Of a stretch of DNA of 64,000 nucleotides, positions 7,196-15,141 are shown piece by piece. A program made the translations under genes and the position numbers. The stretch is from NCBI GenBank assembly GCA_040219085.1, contig JAVJTC010000033.1:32243-96242 (forward strand), given 5' to 3'. The notes below the pieces were generated by a model. The model was not told the origin of the DNA. It saw only the letters and a program-made list of their open reading frames with translations, and searched no databases. Every line of letters begins with the position of its first letter. The first letter of the stretch is position 1. This stretch comes from Acidimicrobiales bacterium. Lineage in GTDB: Bacteria; Actinomycetota; Acidimicrobiia; Acidimicrobiales; JAVJTC01.

Positions 7196-7599
7196 AGTGA
7201 CTCCTCTCCTCGCAGGCTTCCGATACCGAGGTCAGCGCGGGGTGCGTCTGCCTCGTCATGTCCGTCGCCGTCACCGTCGCCGTCAGCGTCAGCGCCGCCG
7301 GTGGCGTGGTCCTCGACCTCGGTGACGGGGCGATCGGTGAACAGATACGTGCGGAGGACCTCGTCGAAGCCGGCATCGTTGCGCCGCAGCCACTCGAGGT
7401 TCATCGCGGCGTGTTCCTTCTCCTCGTCACGGTTGTGGGCGAGGATCTCGGCCAGAGCGGGGTCCGCGGTGGCGGCGACCCGCTGGTCGTACCAGTCGAC
7501 CGCCTCGAGTTCCTCCATGAGTGAAACGATCGCCCGGTGGCGATCGATCACGGTCTCGGGGAGCCCGGAACGCTCTTCGTGCAGACCTTCCGATCCCAA
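7192..7599 (-). CDS. encapsulated ferritin (EncFtn) cargo protein
   Basis: This 135-residue ferroxidase is packaged in the encapsulin encoded immediately downstream. The start is TTG 7599: GAGGAGG lies 7 nt upstream and the protein then begins MGSEGLHEE, matching characterised EncFtn proteins. The longer frame to 7839 gives an unrelated basic leader. Motif MEELEAVDWYDQR (28-40) and HNRDEEKEHAA (55-65) supply E30, Y37, E60 and H63, which correspond by alignment from memory to the iron and ferroxidase residues E32, Y39, E62 and H65 of the Rhodospirillum rubrum protein. After an Asp/Gly-rich linker, the C-terminus DLGIGSLRGEES is a typical encapsulin cargo-loading peptide. Function: oxidation of Fe(II) inside the shell. 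Confidence 0.94.
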   Translation of the reverse strand: MGSEGLHEERSGLPETVIDRHRAIVSLMEELEAVDWYDQRVAATADPALAEILAHNRDEEKEHAAMNLEWLRRNDAGFDEVLRTYLFTDRPVTEVEDHATGGADADGDGDGDGHDEADAPRADLGIGSLRGEESL

Positions 7600-7674
7600 G
7601 ACGTGACCTCCTCGTCGTTGACGTCTCCGTTCGACCAGGTTGCCAGGCTGCGGGGCCCGGGTCGACTCGGCGGA

Positions 7675-7690
7675 CGCGACACGTGTCGCG
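7675..7690. promoter_or_regulatory. 16-bp perfect palindrome upstream of encapsulin operon
   Basis: CGCGACACGTGTCGCG is a perfect inverted repeat in the 156-bp divergent region between the EncFtn start (7599) and the DUF1353 start (7756). It lies about 75 bp from the EncFtn start. The position suits an operator for the encapsulin operon, the DUF1353 gene, or both. The cognate regulator is unknown, and no Fur- or OxyR-like sequence is recognised. Confidence 0.45.
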
Positions 7691-7755
7691 ACGCGCGGAT
7701 CGTACCCCCGTCGTCGTCGGGGGAAACTGTGGGAACCCGACCGAGGAGGCGGCCC

Positions 7756-8394
7756 GTGCCCTTCGACGACGACACCCGACTCACCGTCAGCCAGGTCGAT
7801 GACAACCGTTGGCGACTCGAGCGTGAGCTCGTCTACCACGGTCGGTCAGACACCTTCCGCGTCCCCGCCGGATTCACGACCGACTTCGCGTCGGTTCCGA
7901 GGCCGCTGTGGTGGCTCGTCCCCCGCTATGGCCGGTTCACCCGTTCGACCGTGCTCCACGACCACCTCTGGGGTCTCGCCGACGCCGGCCGGATCAGCCG
8001 CTGTGACGCGGACGGCATCTTCCGCCGATCGATGAACGAGTTGGGTGTGCCCTTCCTGCAACGCTGGATCATGTGGGCGGCCGTGCGACTCGGCGGGGTC
8101 AGAGTGCGCTGGACCGAACCGCTGCGATGCGGGCCGGCGTCTGCGCTGGCCTTCGTGGTCATCGCCGTGCCGACCTTCGCCTTCGTGCTCCCCGTGGCGC
8201 TGGCGACGGCGGTCTTCCTGGGGCTGTTCTGGCTTCTCGAGGGCATGACTGCACTCGTCGTGAGGTTGGTGGCGCGGCGACCGGTCAACATGCCGCGCCG
8301 GACCTGGTATTCGGAGAGCACGCGGTTCCCCGAGCCCTTCCCCTCTCCCGCGTCCGAGGATGCTCCGACGCTGTGGCAGGATCGATCACCGTGA
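7756..8394 (+). CDS. DUF1353 family protein
   Basis: This 212-residue protein starts at GTG 7756 with GAGGAGG upstream. The N-terminal half carries the DUF1353 hallmark FTTDFASVPRPLWWLVP followed by TVLHDHLWG, where the DFASVP and HD residues are conserved. The second half has two hydrophobic segments (SALAFVVIAVPTFAFVLPVALATAVF and the following helix), so it is probably membrane-attached. DUF1353 has no established biochemical role and is also found in phages. The gene overlaps the next one by 4 nt. Confidence 0.8.
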   Translation: MPFDDDTRLTVSQVDDNRWRLERELVYHGRSDTFRVPAGFTTDFASVPRPLWWLVPRYGRFTRSTVLHDHLWGLADAGRISRCDADGIFRRSMNELGVPFLQRWIMWAAVRLGGVRVRWTEPLRCGPASALAFVVIAVPTFAFVLPVALATAVFLGLFWLLEGMTALVVRLVARRPVNMPRRTWYSESTRFPEPFPSPASEDAPTLWQDRSP

Positions 8395-8855
8395 ACACCG
8401 ATGACTGGAACGCGCTCGGCCTCGGCCACATGGCGCCGCGGCTGGATCCGGAGAAGTCGATCCTTTCGGTCCTGGGGATCGAACTCGAGCCCGTCGACGA
8501 CGAGACGATCCGCGCCGTCGTGCCGGTGACCGACCGGATCCGCCAACCGATGGCACTCGTACACGGTGGGGTGTACGGACTCATCGCCGAGACGGTCGCG
8601 TCGGTCGCCACCGCCCGGTTGGTGTATCCCGATGGTCTGCATGCCTTCGGTGCGGGCTACAGCACGAACCTCCTGCGGCCGATATCTGTCGGATCGATAC
8701 ATGCGTTGGGGACCCTGCGACACCGTGGGCGAACTACCCTCGTGTGGAACGTCGACATGAGCGACGACGAGGGACGGCTGTGTGCCGTCACACTGATGAC
8801 GATGGCCGTGCGCCCCGACCAGGCCCCGCGACCGGAACAAGGAGACCCCCGATGA
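8391..8855 (+). CDS. PaaI-type hotdog-fold thioesterase
   Basis: This 154-residue single hotdog domain contains QPMALVHGGVYGLIAE, the HGG loop and helix of PaaI/YbdB acyl-CoA thioesterases, and a closing strand with TTLVWNVDMSDDEGRLCAVTL. It would hydrolyse an aromatic or acyl-CoA thioester in the cytosol. It starts at GTG 8391, overlapping the DUF1353 stop (GTGA), and its own stop overlaps the next start (ATGA). The three genes probably form one operon of unclear purpose. Confidence 0.88.
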   Translation: MNTDDWNALGLGHMAPRLDPEKSILSVLGIELEPVDDETIRAVVPVTDRIRQPMALVHGGVYGLIAETVASVATARLVYPDGLHAFGAGYSTNLLRPISVGSIHALGTLRHRGRTTLVWNVDMSDDEGRLCAVTLMTMAVRPDQAPRPEQGDPR

Positions 8856-10204
8856 CCCGAATTCTGACAGCCATGCTCCTCGCTGTGGCCCTCGTCGCCG
8901 CCGCATGCGGTGGGGGCGACGACGACGCCGAACCAGAAGGGGCCGACGGCACAGCCGACGCCGGTGCCGACGGTGTCGATGGTGACGTCGCGGCCGGCGA
9001 CGACGACGGGTCCACGCAGGGACAGGGAGCCGGCGACGGTGCGTCCGGCGGAGCTGTCGACGGGGCGGTCATCATCGTCTCGGGGCTCGGATCGTACGGC
9101 GTCAGCGCCGACGCCACGGAGGGGACGCCCATCGAGTTCGCCGACATGGACGGCGTGAGCGTGGGCACCGAACCGGTGACCGACGGTGAAGGGGCATACG
9201 TGTTGACCTTCCGGACTCTGGAAGGCCAGTCGTTCGCTGCGGAGGCGTTCGTCGGTCGCGTCGATCTCGCGACGGGCGAGACCTCGACCGTCGCCCGCAT
9301 CGGGGTGGACCGTGAGTCCGATGACGCCGAGGAGCTGACCGAGTACGGGCCGATGGTCGCGATCGACGGAGAGGTATGGGTCTACTCGCAGGTCTTCGGC
9401 GAGTCGACCGGCGAATTGCTGCGTCTGTCCCCCGACTCACCGGACGGCCCGGTCGCGAGCGTGACGCTGTCGCGCCCGCAGGCGCTGCACACCGACGGCG
9501 AGATGATCTACGTCTGGACCGAGTCGGGCCTCACCGTGATCGACCCCGCGACCGGTTCCACGTCGGTCCTAGTGCCGACCGGTGTCGTCATCGCCGAAGC
9601 CGCACCGGATGTCGACCTGGGGTCGCTGGTCATCAGCCGCTCCGGGGCCGCACCGGCGGCGGAGGATCTGGACTTCGTCGCCCGCAGCCTCGCCGTCGAC
9701 GGGGGTTCCATCAACGGCACGACCCTCGGTGACGGCGTGTTCTGGGTGAGCATCGACGGCGTGTTGTCGACGTCGGCGGGCGACACGGTGCTGGCTGAGG
9801 CGCTGGTCGGCTTCGACGTCACCGACGGAACCGTGACCGCGGTGATCCCCACGATCGGCGACGGTGACTACTTTTTCGAGGAGAACAGCGTCGACGTCGG
9901 CGACTCCGAGATCGCGGCCTTCGACGGTGCCGTGTGGATCGTCGACCGCCAGGACAACGGCGCACTGTTGCGGGTCGACCCCGCGTCGGGCGAGGTGGCG
10001 GTCACCTACGAGCCGTGTGCGCCTCCGCTCGAGTGCGAGGACGCCAGCTTCATCCTGACCGACCCTGATGCCCTGTGGCTCGACGTCACCCGCTACGAGG
10101 TGACGGGAGAGGGGTCCCGGTCCGGCGAGATCTGGGTCGAACGCATCGACACGGGTACCGGTGCGGTCGCCGCGTCGGCGTCGGTGCAGTCGCTGATCTT
10201 CTGA
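8852..10204 (+). CDS. secreted lipoprotein, beta-propeller-like
   Basis: This 450-residue lipoprotein has the signal peptide MTRILTAMLLAVALVAAACG, giving a lipidated Cys at about residue 19. A long acidic Gly/Asp/Ala linker follows, then repeated strands of the type VIDPATGSTSVL, LLRVDPASGEVAVT and VWIVDRQDNGALL, which look like blades of a PQQ- or SMP-30-like beta-propeller. It probably acts on the outer face of the membrane. No catalytic motif is visible. Translation is coupled to the thioesterase gene by ATGA. Confidence 0.75.
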   Translation: MTRILTAMLLAVALVAAACGGGDDDAEPEGADGTADAGADGVDGDVAAGDDDGSTQGQGAGDGASGGAVDGAVIIVSGLGSYGVSADATEGTPIEFADMDGVSVGTEPVTDGEGAYVLTFRTLEGQSFAAEAFVGRVDLATGETSTVARIGVDRESDDAEELTEYGPMVAIDGEVWVYSQVFGESTGELLRLSPDSPDGPVASVTLSRPQALHTDGEMIYVWTESGLTVIDPATGSTSVLVPTGVVIAEAAPDVDLGSLVISRSGAAPAAEDLDFVARSLAVDGGSINGTTLGDGVFWVSIDGVLSTSAGDTVLAEALVGFDVTDGTVTAVIPTIGDGDYFFEENSVDVGDSEIAAFDGAVWIVDRQDNGALLRVDPASGEVAVTYEPCAPPLECEDASFILTDPDALWLDVTRYEVTGEGSRSGEIWVERIDTGTGAVAASASVQSLIF

Positions 10205-10210
10205 GCCGAC

Positions 10211-10228
10211 GGGACGGCGCCGCGTCCC
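10211..10228. terminator. weak hairpin between convergent genes
   Basis: GGGACG (10211-10216) and CGTCCC (10223-10228) form a 6-bp stem in the 27-bp gap between the convergent lipoprotein and NYN genes. There is no T tract, so terminator function is tentative. Confidence 0.3.
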
Positions 10229-10231
10229 CGG

Positions 10232-11245
10232 TCAGCCGTTGACCGTGAGGATGTAGTCCGACGCGTCGTCGTCCCACTCGAGCTCGATCAGCCCACGGGA
10301 GCGGGCCGCCTTGGTGAACTGCAGGAAGCCCCCGTAGCCGAGCCGGCGCTCGTCGAAGCTGCGGTCCCGGCTCTTGAGGATGTCCTTGAGTCCCGAGAGC
10401 TGCGCCGACCCGGACTCCGCGACCACCTCGGCGAGGAGAGCCATCGCCGAGGCCTCCGCGTCGCTGGTGTCGGGCAGACGAACGAGCGGGTCCCCGGAGC
10501 CGTCGAGTTCGACCACGCCCTCGCTCTCGAGCGCGCGCAGGAGCTCGCCGAACGCCCGGTACCCGTGGTCGGCCTCGGAGAACGTCGGGTCCTTGCGGAG
10601 GAGCGCACGCTTGAGCGAGGAGGACCGGATGGTGCTGCCGTCGCTCGCCTGGACCAGACCCGTGAGGGTGCGGACGACCTGCACCGCGACGTCGGCCGGC
10701 TCGGCCCGGGTCGTCGTCTCCTCGCCGTCGCCCTGGTCCTTGGACCGGCTGGCGCGTTCGCGGCCGCCGCCGTCGTCGCCTATCAGGCGCTCGTAGAACA
10801 GGAACTCGTCACACGCCGGTGGAAGCAGTTTCGAGGTCGAACCCGAGATGCCGAAGCCGATCACCCGCTTGTCGAGCTCACGCAGCTTGTGCACCAGGGG
10901 GGTGAAGTCGCTGTCGCCGGTGCCGATCACGAAGGTGGTCACGTAGGAACGCTCGAATGCCAGCTCGAGGGCATCCACCGCGAGCTTGATGTCGGCGGCG
11001 TTCTTGCGGGCGCCACCCATCTTCTGGGGGATCTCGAGCAGTTCGACGTGCTGGCGGGTCAGCGCCCGGCGGTCCTCGCTGAAATAGGACCAGTCGGCGT
11101 AGGCCCGCCGCACCACCACCCGGCCACGTTCGGCCATCGCGTCGGCCACGGGCCCGTAGTCGAAAGCACGGCCGAGGTTCTCGCGCGCACCGATCGCGAG
11201 GTTCTCGTAGTCGAGGTACACGGCAAGTCGTTCTTCACTGATCAC
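10232..11245 (-). CDS. NYN-domain (PIN-like) protein with OST-HTH/LOTUS domains
   Basis: This 337-residue protein has an N-terminal NYN domain (about 1-165) with the nuclease-type acidic residues in VYLDYENLAIGA, NAADIKLAVDALELA and FVIGTGDSDFTPLVHKLRE, as in LabA/DUF88 proteins, which are PIN-like RNases. After a basic linker come one or two OST-HTH (LOTUS) winged-helix units, each about 75 residues (around 186-260 and 262-335), a module known to bind RNA. A cytoplasmic RNA-processing or RNA-decay role is likely; targets are unknown. It starts at GTG 11245 directly behind a -10-like hexamer. Confidence 0.88.
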   Translation of the reverse strand: MISEERLAVYLDYENLAIGARENLGRAFDYGPVADAMAERGRVVVRRAYADWSYFSEDRRALTRQHVELLEIPQKMGGARKNAADIKLAVDALELAFERSYVTTFVIGTGDSDFTPLVHKLRELDKRVIGFGISGSTSKLLPPACDEFLFYERLIGDDGGGRERASRSKDQGDGEETTTRAEPADVAVQVVRTLTGLVQASDGSTIRSSSLKRALLRKDPTFSEADHGYRAFGELLRALESEGVVELDGSGDPLVRLPDTSDAEASAMALLAEVVAESGSAQLSGLKDILKSRDRSFDERRLGYGGFLQFTKAARSRGLIELEWDDDASDYILTVNG

Positions 11246-11251
11246 ACCCGC

Positions 11252-11257
11252 ACCCTA
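11252..11257 (-). promoter_or_regulatory. -10 hexamer for leaderless NYN gene
   Basis: TAGGGT on the minus strand is separated by exactly 6 nt (GCGGGT) from the GTG start at 11245, and no Shine-Dalgarno sequence is present. Transcription would begin at or next to the start codon. The same spacing recurs at several other genes in the window. Confidence 0.5.
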
Positions 11258-11300
11258 ACGGGAGCCACGCGGTACCGAGAGGGCAATCGTCGCCAGCGGG

Positions 11301-13106
11301 TCAGGGGTCGACGACGACGACCATCGCATCGTCGGGGATCTCGTCGACCACGCCGGCCACCTCGTAGGCGGCGTCCTGGTCGAGGGTCTCCGCCGCGAGG
11401 AGAGCTTCAGCCAGCCGGTCGAGGCGGTCGCGGTTCCGCGCCAACAGGCCATGGGCCGCCTCGTAGCACTCGGTGATGATGCGCCTCACGGCAGCCGTGG
11501 CCGGGTCGGAGAGCTCCGCGTCGACCGGGTGGCTGACCGGCCCGATCTCACTCGACATGCCCCACCGTGCCACCATCATCCGGGCGAGACGGGTGACGTG
11601 TTCGAGATCGTCCTCGGCGCCGGTCGTCACCTCGTCGAAGACGAGTTGCTCGGCCGCCCGCCCACCGAGGAGGCCCATCATCCGACCGCGGAGGTAGGCC
11701 TCCGTGAAGACGTAGCGGTCGCTGTCGGGGCTCTGGTAGGTCACTCCCAGGGAGCGACCGCGGGGGATGATGGAGATCTTGCGGACGGGGTCGGCACCCG
11801 GTTGCAGCATCCCCACGAGGGCGTGCCCGGCCTCGTGGTAGGCGGTGCGGCGTCGTTCCACGGGGGTGATGACCACGGCGCGTTCGGTACCGAGGACGAT
11901 CTTCTCGAGGGAGCGCAGGAAGTCGTCGCCGCGGACCCGGTCGCGGTCGTCGCGGGCCGCGGTGATGGCAGCCTCGTTCACGAGATTGCGCAGATCGGCC
12001 CCCGCCATGCCGGGGGTCGTCGCTGCGACACGTTGGAGATCCACGTCGGCGGCCAGTGGCACCTCGCGGGTGTGGAGCTCGAGAATCGCCCTGCGCCCGG
12101 CGAGGTCCGGTGGGCTGACGACGACGTGGCGATCGAAGCGGCCGGGCCGCCGCAACGCGCTGTCCAGCACGTCGGGACGGTTCGTGGCGCCGATGACGAT
12201 CACGCCGTCGGTGTTCGAGAAGCCGTCCATCTCGGTCAGGATCTGGTTGAGCGTCGTCTCACCCTCACGTTCACCGGAGGAGCCCTGGGCCGCGCGGGCG
12301 CGGCCGATGGCGTCGAGTTCGTCGATGAAGATGATCGCCGGAGCAGCCTCCTTGGCCTTTCGGAACAGGCTGCGGACCCGGCTCGCTCCCACGCCGACCA
12401 GCATCTCGGTGAACTCCGACGCGGACATCGAGAAGAAGGGCACGCCGGCCTCGCCTGCGACGGCACGCGCGAGGAGGGTCTTGCCGGTGCCAGGTGGGCC
12501 CGACAGCAGCACCCCACGCGGGACGTCGGCGCCGAGCCGGCTGTAGCGCTCAGGGTTGCGGAGGAAGTCGACGAGCTCTACGAGCTCGGCCTTCGCCTCG
12601 TCGATGCCGGCGACGTCGTCGAACGTGGTGGATCGGCCGCGTCCGTCCCATGCCTGGGCGTCGGATCGCCCGAAGCGCATCCCCATCGAGGAGCGGCTGA
12701 AGATCCAGACGAGCACGGACACGAGCAGAACGACGGGGACGAGCGTCAACAGGAGCTGTTGCCACAGGGGGTTGCGGTTCGAGGGAACCCGGGCCTCGAC
12801 CTCGACGCCCTGGTCCACCAGATCACCCAGGAGGTCGTCGTCGGCGAAGCTGGGACGCACGGTGGTGAACTCGAGGACCGTCCCGTCGTCCCCGGCGTCG
12901 ACGGGCGAGACGAATACGCCGCTGACGCTGTCGCCGCTGGTCTCGACGCGAACCACGTTGCCGCTGGCAACCTCCTCACGGAACACCGAGTACGGGATCT
13001 CGGCGCCGGGGGAGTCGTCGCCCAGGAGTTGGAGCGCGAGGACGGAGTACGCCGCCGCCACGGCGACGATCGCGACCGACAGGAACATCCGGCGACTTCG
13101 AGTCAC
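11301..13106 (-). CDS. ftsH: ATP-dependent zinc metalloprotease FtsH
   Basis: This is a membrane-anchored AAA+ protease of 601 residues that degrades misfolded membrane and short-lived regulatory proteins. The order is TM helix (about 8-28), extracytoplasmic domain, TM helix (about 118-137), AAA domain with Walker A GPPGTGKT at 203-210, Walker B FIDELDAI near 260, second-region-of-homology residues RRPGRFDR, and peptidase motif HEAGH at 424-428 coordinating zinc. GTG 13106 (VTRSRRMFL) is preferred; the frame also permits a TTG at 13196, but that adds 30 non-hydrophobic residues. The C-terminus is shorter than in mycobacterial FtsH. Confidence 0.93.
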   Translation of the reverse strand: MTRSRRMFLSVAIVAVAAAYSVLALQLLGDDSPGAEIPYSVFREEVASGNVVRVETSGDSVSGVFVSPVDAGDDGTVLEFTTVRPSFADDDLLGDLVDQGVEVEARVPSNRNPLWQQLLLTLVPVVLLVSVLVWIFSRSSMGMRFGRSDAQAWDGRGRSTTFDDVAGIDEAKAELVELVDFLRNPERYSRLGADVPRGVLLSGPPGTGKTLLARAVAGEAGVPFFSMSASEFTEMLVGVGASRVRSLFRKAKEAAPAIIFIDELDAIGRARAAQGSSGEREGETTLNQILTEMDGFSNTDGVIVIGATNRPDVLDSALRRPGRFDRHVVVSPPDLAGRRAILELHTREVPLAADVDLQRVAATTPGMAGADLRNLVNEAAITAARDDRDRVRGDDFLRSLEKIVLGTERAVVITPVERRRTAYHEAGHALVGMLQPGADPVRKISIIPRGRSLGVTYQSPDSDRYVFTEAYLRGRMMGLLGGRAAEQLVFDEVTTGAEDDLEHVTRLARMMVARWGMSSEIGPVSHPVDAELSDPATAAVRRIITECYEAAHGLLARNRDRLDRLAEALLAAETLDQDAAYEVAGVVDEIPDDAMVVVVDP

Positions 13107-13228
13107 CTCTGCAGTATCGGCAACTTCGCCCGAACCGTGAGTCGCGAACCGGTCCGAGGTCCCCCATGACGGCCGTCGGAGGCAGGAATCGCTCAAAGAC
13201 CGACCCGAATCGGCCGACAGTTGACAAG

Positions 13229-14167
13229 GTGAGGACCAGCTCGACCAGATCCAGGACGGCTGTCGTGGTGGCGCTGGTCGTCGCCATCGCGGCCGCGGCG
13301 TGCTCGGGGGGATACCCCGACGACCTCGACGAACAACTCGCGTCGTTCAGCGACAGCCACGAGCGGCGCCAGGCCGTTCTCGAGGCGAACGGCATCGCCG
13401 CGCCCGCCGAGGGCGACCGCGGCTCGGGACCGACGGGTGACGATTCCGTCGACGGCCTCGGGGACGCAGCGGTCGACGGCACATCGCGCGACGGGACGGA
13501 CGACCTCACCGAACAGCAGCGGGCCCTTCGCGACGGGAGCATCGTCGCCACGGCCCTCCCGGCCGCCGTCGATCTGGGCGAGGACTGGTGGACGTCGTCG
13601 TTCGACCCCGCGTCAGAGGTGGACGGCACCGTCCGGAGCTACGACACCATCAGGTCGTGTCGGGTGCTCGTCGACCTCACCAAGGAGAGCGACCATGTGG
13701 CCCTCGCGGGTGCCTGGTACGGCGACCAGCGCCAGACGTCCAACGTGCAGATCTGGACCCGACTCTTCGACACGCCCACCGCGGCGGCGGCCTGGTTCGT
13801 GACCGAGTCGAGCGCCACGGCGATGACGTGTGTGCGCAATCTCTACCTCGTCACCTATGAGATCGACGAAGCCCAGATCGAGGGTCTCGTGTACGACGAC
13901 GTGGTCCTGACCCGCGCCGAGGTCGGGGTCGCGGTTCCTGACGACGTCGAGATCGCCGTCTTCCGCTCCGACACCCCCGGCCGGATCGACGGCGAGATCC
14001 ACCTTGTCGACTCGGTCGCCGAGGTACGGATTCTCATCGACCGGATGGTCGTCGCGATGCGCGTGCTGACGACCGACGCCGTTGCGACCTCGGTTCTCGT
14101 CGACAGCGTCGTACCCATGGCCATCGAGGCGGCCCGTACGGCCCTCGCCGGCGGCGCTGCCATCTAG
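13229..14167 (+). CDS. lipoprotein of unknown function
   Basis: The product has 312 residues from GTG 13229, which gives VRTSSTRSRTAVVVAL...AAACSGG, a lipoprotein signal with the lipidated Cys near residue 27. An upstream in-frame ATG at 13166 would extend the N-terminus by 21 residues. The mature part has an acidic Gly/Asp linker and then a domain with two Cys (SCRVLVDL and AMTCVRNLY) and a long C-terminal helix. I do not recognise the family. It is divergent from ftsH, with 122 bp between the starts. Confidence 0.7.
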   Translation: MRTSSTRSRTAVVVALVVAIAAAACSGGYPDDLDEQLASFSDSHERRQAVLEANGIAAPAEGDRGSGPTGDDSVDGLGDAAVDGTSRDGTDDLTEQQRALRDGSIVATALPAAVDLGEDWWTSSFDPASEVDGTVRSYDTIRSCRVLVDLTKESDHVALAGAWYGDQRQTSNVQIWTRLFDTPTAAAAWFVTESSATAMTCVRNLYLVTYEIDEAQIEGLVYDDVVLTRAEVGVAVPDDVEIAVFRSDTPGRIDGEIHLVDSVAEVRILIDRMVVAMRVLTTDAVATSVLVDSVVPMAIEAARTALAGGAAI

Positions 14168-14205
14168 TCCGCTCCGCGGCGTCGGGGCGCATCGCCGATC
14201 GCTGC

Positions 14206-14211
14206 GACAAT
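14206..14211 (+). promoter_or_regulatory. -10-like hexamer, 6 nt before Fpg-type gene
   Basis: GACAAT ends 6 nt before GTG 14218 and there is no clear ribosome-binding site, matching the leaderless layout seen elsewhere in the window. Confidence 0.4.
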
Positions 14212-14217
14212 GGGGCG

Positions 14218-15114
14218 GTGCCCGAACTGCCCGACGTCGTCGTCTACCTGGAAGCCCTCGAGCGCCATGTCGTCGGGCACACCCTGGACAAGGTGCGGGT
14301 GAGCGGCATCTCGGCTCTGAAGTCCTTCGATCCGCCGTTGGGAGCCATCGAGGGCCGGGTCGTCGCGGGGACCCGTCGGTTGGGGAAGCGGCTCGTGTTC
14401 GACTTCGGTGACGACCTCTTCTGTGTCATCCATCTCATGGTCTCGGGTCGCCTCCACTGGCGGGACAGGGGCGCGAAGGCCGGCCGCAACGGCCTCGCCG
14501 TGTTCGACTTCGCCACGGGGTCACTCGTCCTGACGGAGGCGTCGAAGAAGAAGCGGGCGTCGATCTGGGTCGTGGCCGGATCCGACCAGCTCGCCGCGGA
14601 CCACGACCGGGGCGGCGCAGAGCCACTCGAGGTCGACGCGACGACGTTCGCAGAGGTGCTCCGTGCCCGGAACCGCACCCTGAAGCGGGCTCTGACCGAT
14701 CCGACGATCTTCTCGGGGATAGGCAACGCCTACTCCGACGAGATCCTCGTGCGGGCCGGCCTGTCACCGGTGCGTCGCACGGGTCAACTCGACGACGCCG
14801 AGGCTGCCCGGCTCCACGGCGCGGTGGTCGCCACCCTCGAGGAGTGGACCGATCGCCTGCGCGCCGAGGTCGGCGAGGGTTTCCCCTCGAAGGTGACCGC
14901 CTTCCGACCCGAGATGGCGGTCCACGGTCGTCACGGTGAGCCGTGCGGGCTGTGCGGGACGACGGTCCAGCGGATCGTCTACGCCAGCAACGAGGTCAAC
15001 TACTGCCCGGCGTGTCAGACCGAGGGGCGGATCCTCGCCGACCGGTCGCTCTCACGGCTGTTGAAGGACGACTGGCCGACGACGATCGAGGACCTCGAAG
15101 ACCGGGGGCCGTGA
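14218..15114 (+). CDS. Fpg/Nei-family DNA glycosylase
   Basis: This 298-residue base-excision DNA repair enzyme reads PELPDVVVYLEAL after the start codon. Mature Pro2 is the Schiff-base nucleophile and Glu3 the general acid of the family; the beta-hairpin Lys lies in RRLGKRLVFDFGDD. The H2TH region contains TDPTIFSGIGNAYSDEIL, and the C-terminal zinc finger has CGLC...CPAC. It removes oxidised purines or pyrimidines and cleaves the abasic site. Fpg and Nei cannot be told apart safely; the divergent 'PDVVVYLEAL' start resembles a separate actinobacterial subgroup. Confidence 0.9.
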   Translation: MPELPDVVVYLEALERHVVGHTLDKVRVSGISALKSFDPPLGAIEGRVVAGTRRLGKRLVFDFGDDLFCVIHLMVSGRLHWRDRGAKAGRNGLAVFDFATGSLVLTEASKKKRASIWVVAGSDQLAADHDRGGAEPLEVDATTFAEVLRARNRTLKRALTDPTIFSGIGNAYSDEILVRAGLSPVRRTGQLDDAEAARLHGAVVATLEEWTDRLRAEVGEGFPSKVTAFRPEMAVHGRHGEPCGLCGTTVQRIVYASNEVNYCPACQTEGRILADRSLSRLLKDDWPTTIEDLEDRGP

Positions 15115-15141
15115 GAGCGCAGGCCCGACCCGCGGCGGGGA

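Noticed and set aside
13107..13196. Extended FtsH start at TTG 13196
   Set aside because: It adds 30 residues with no hydrophobic or conserved pattern and runs into the region of the divergent lipoprotein promoter. GTG 13106 gives a normal FtsH N-terminus.
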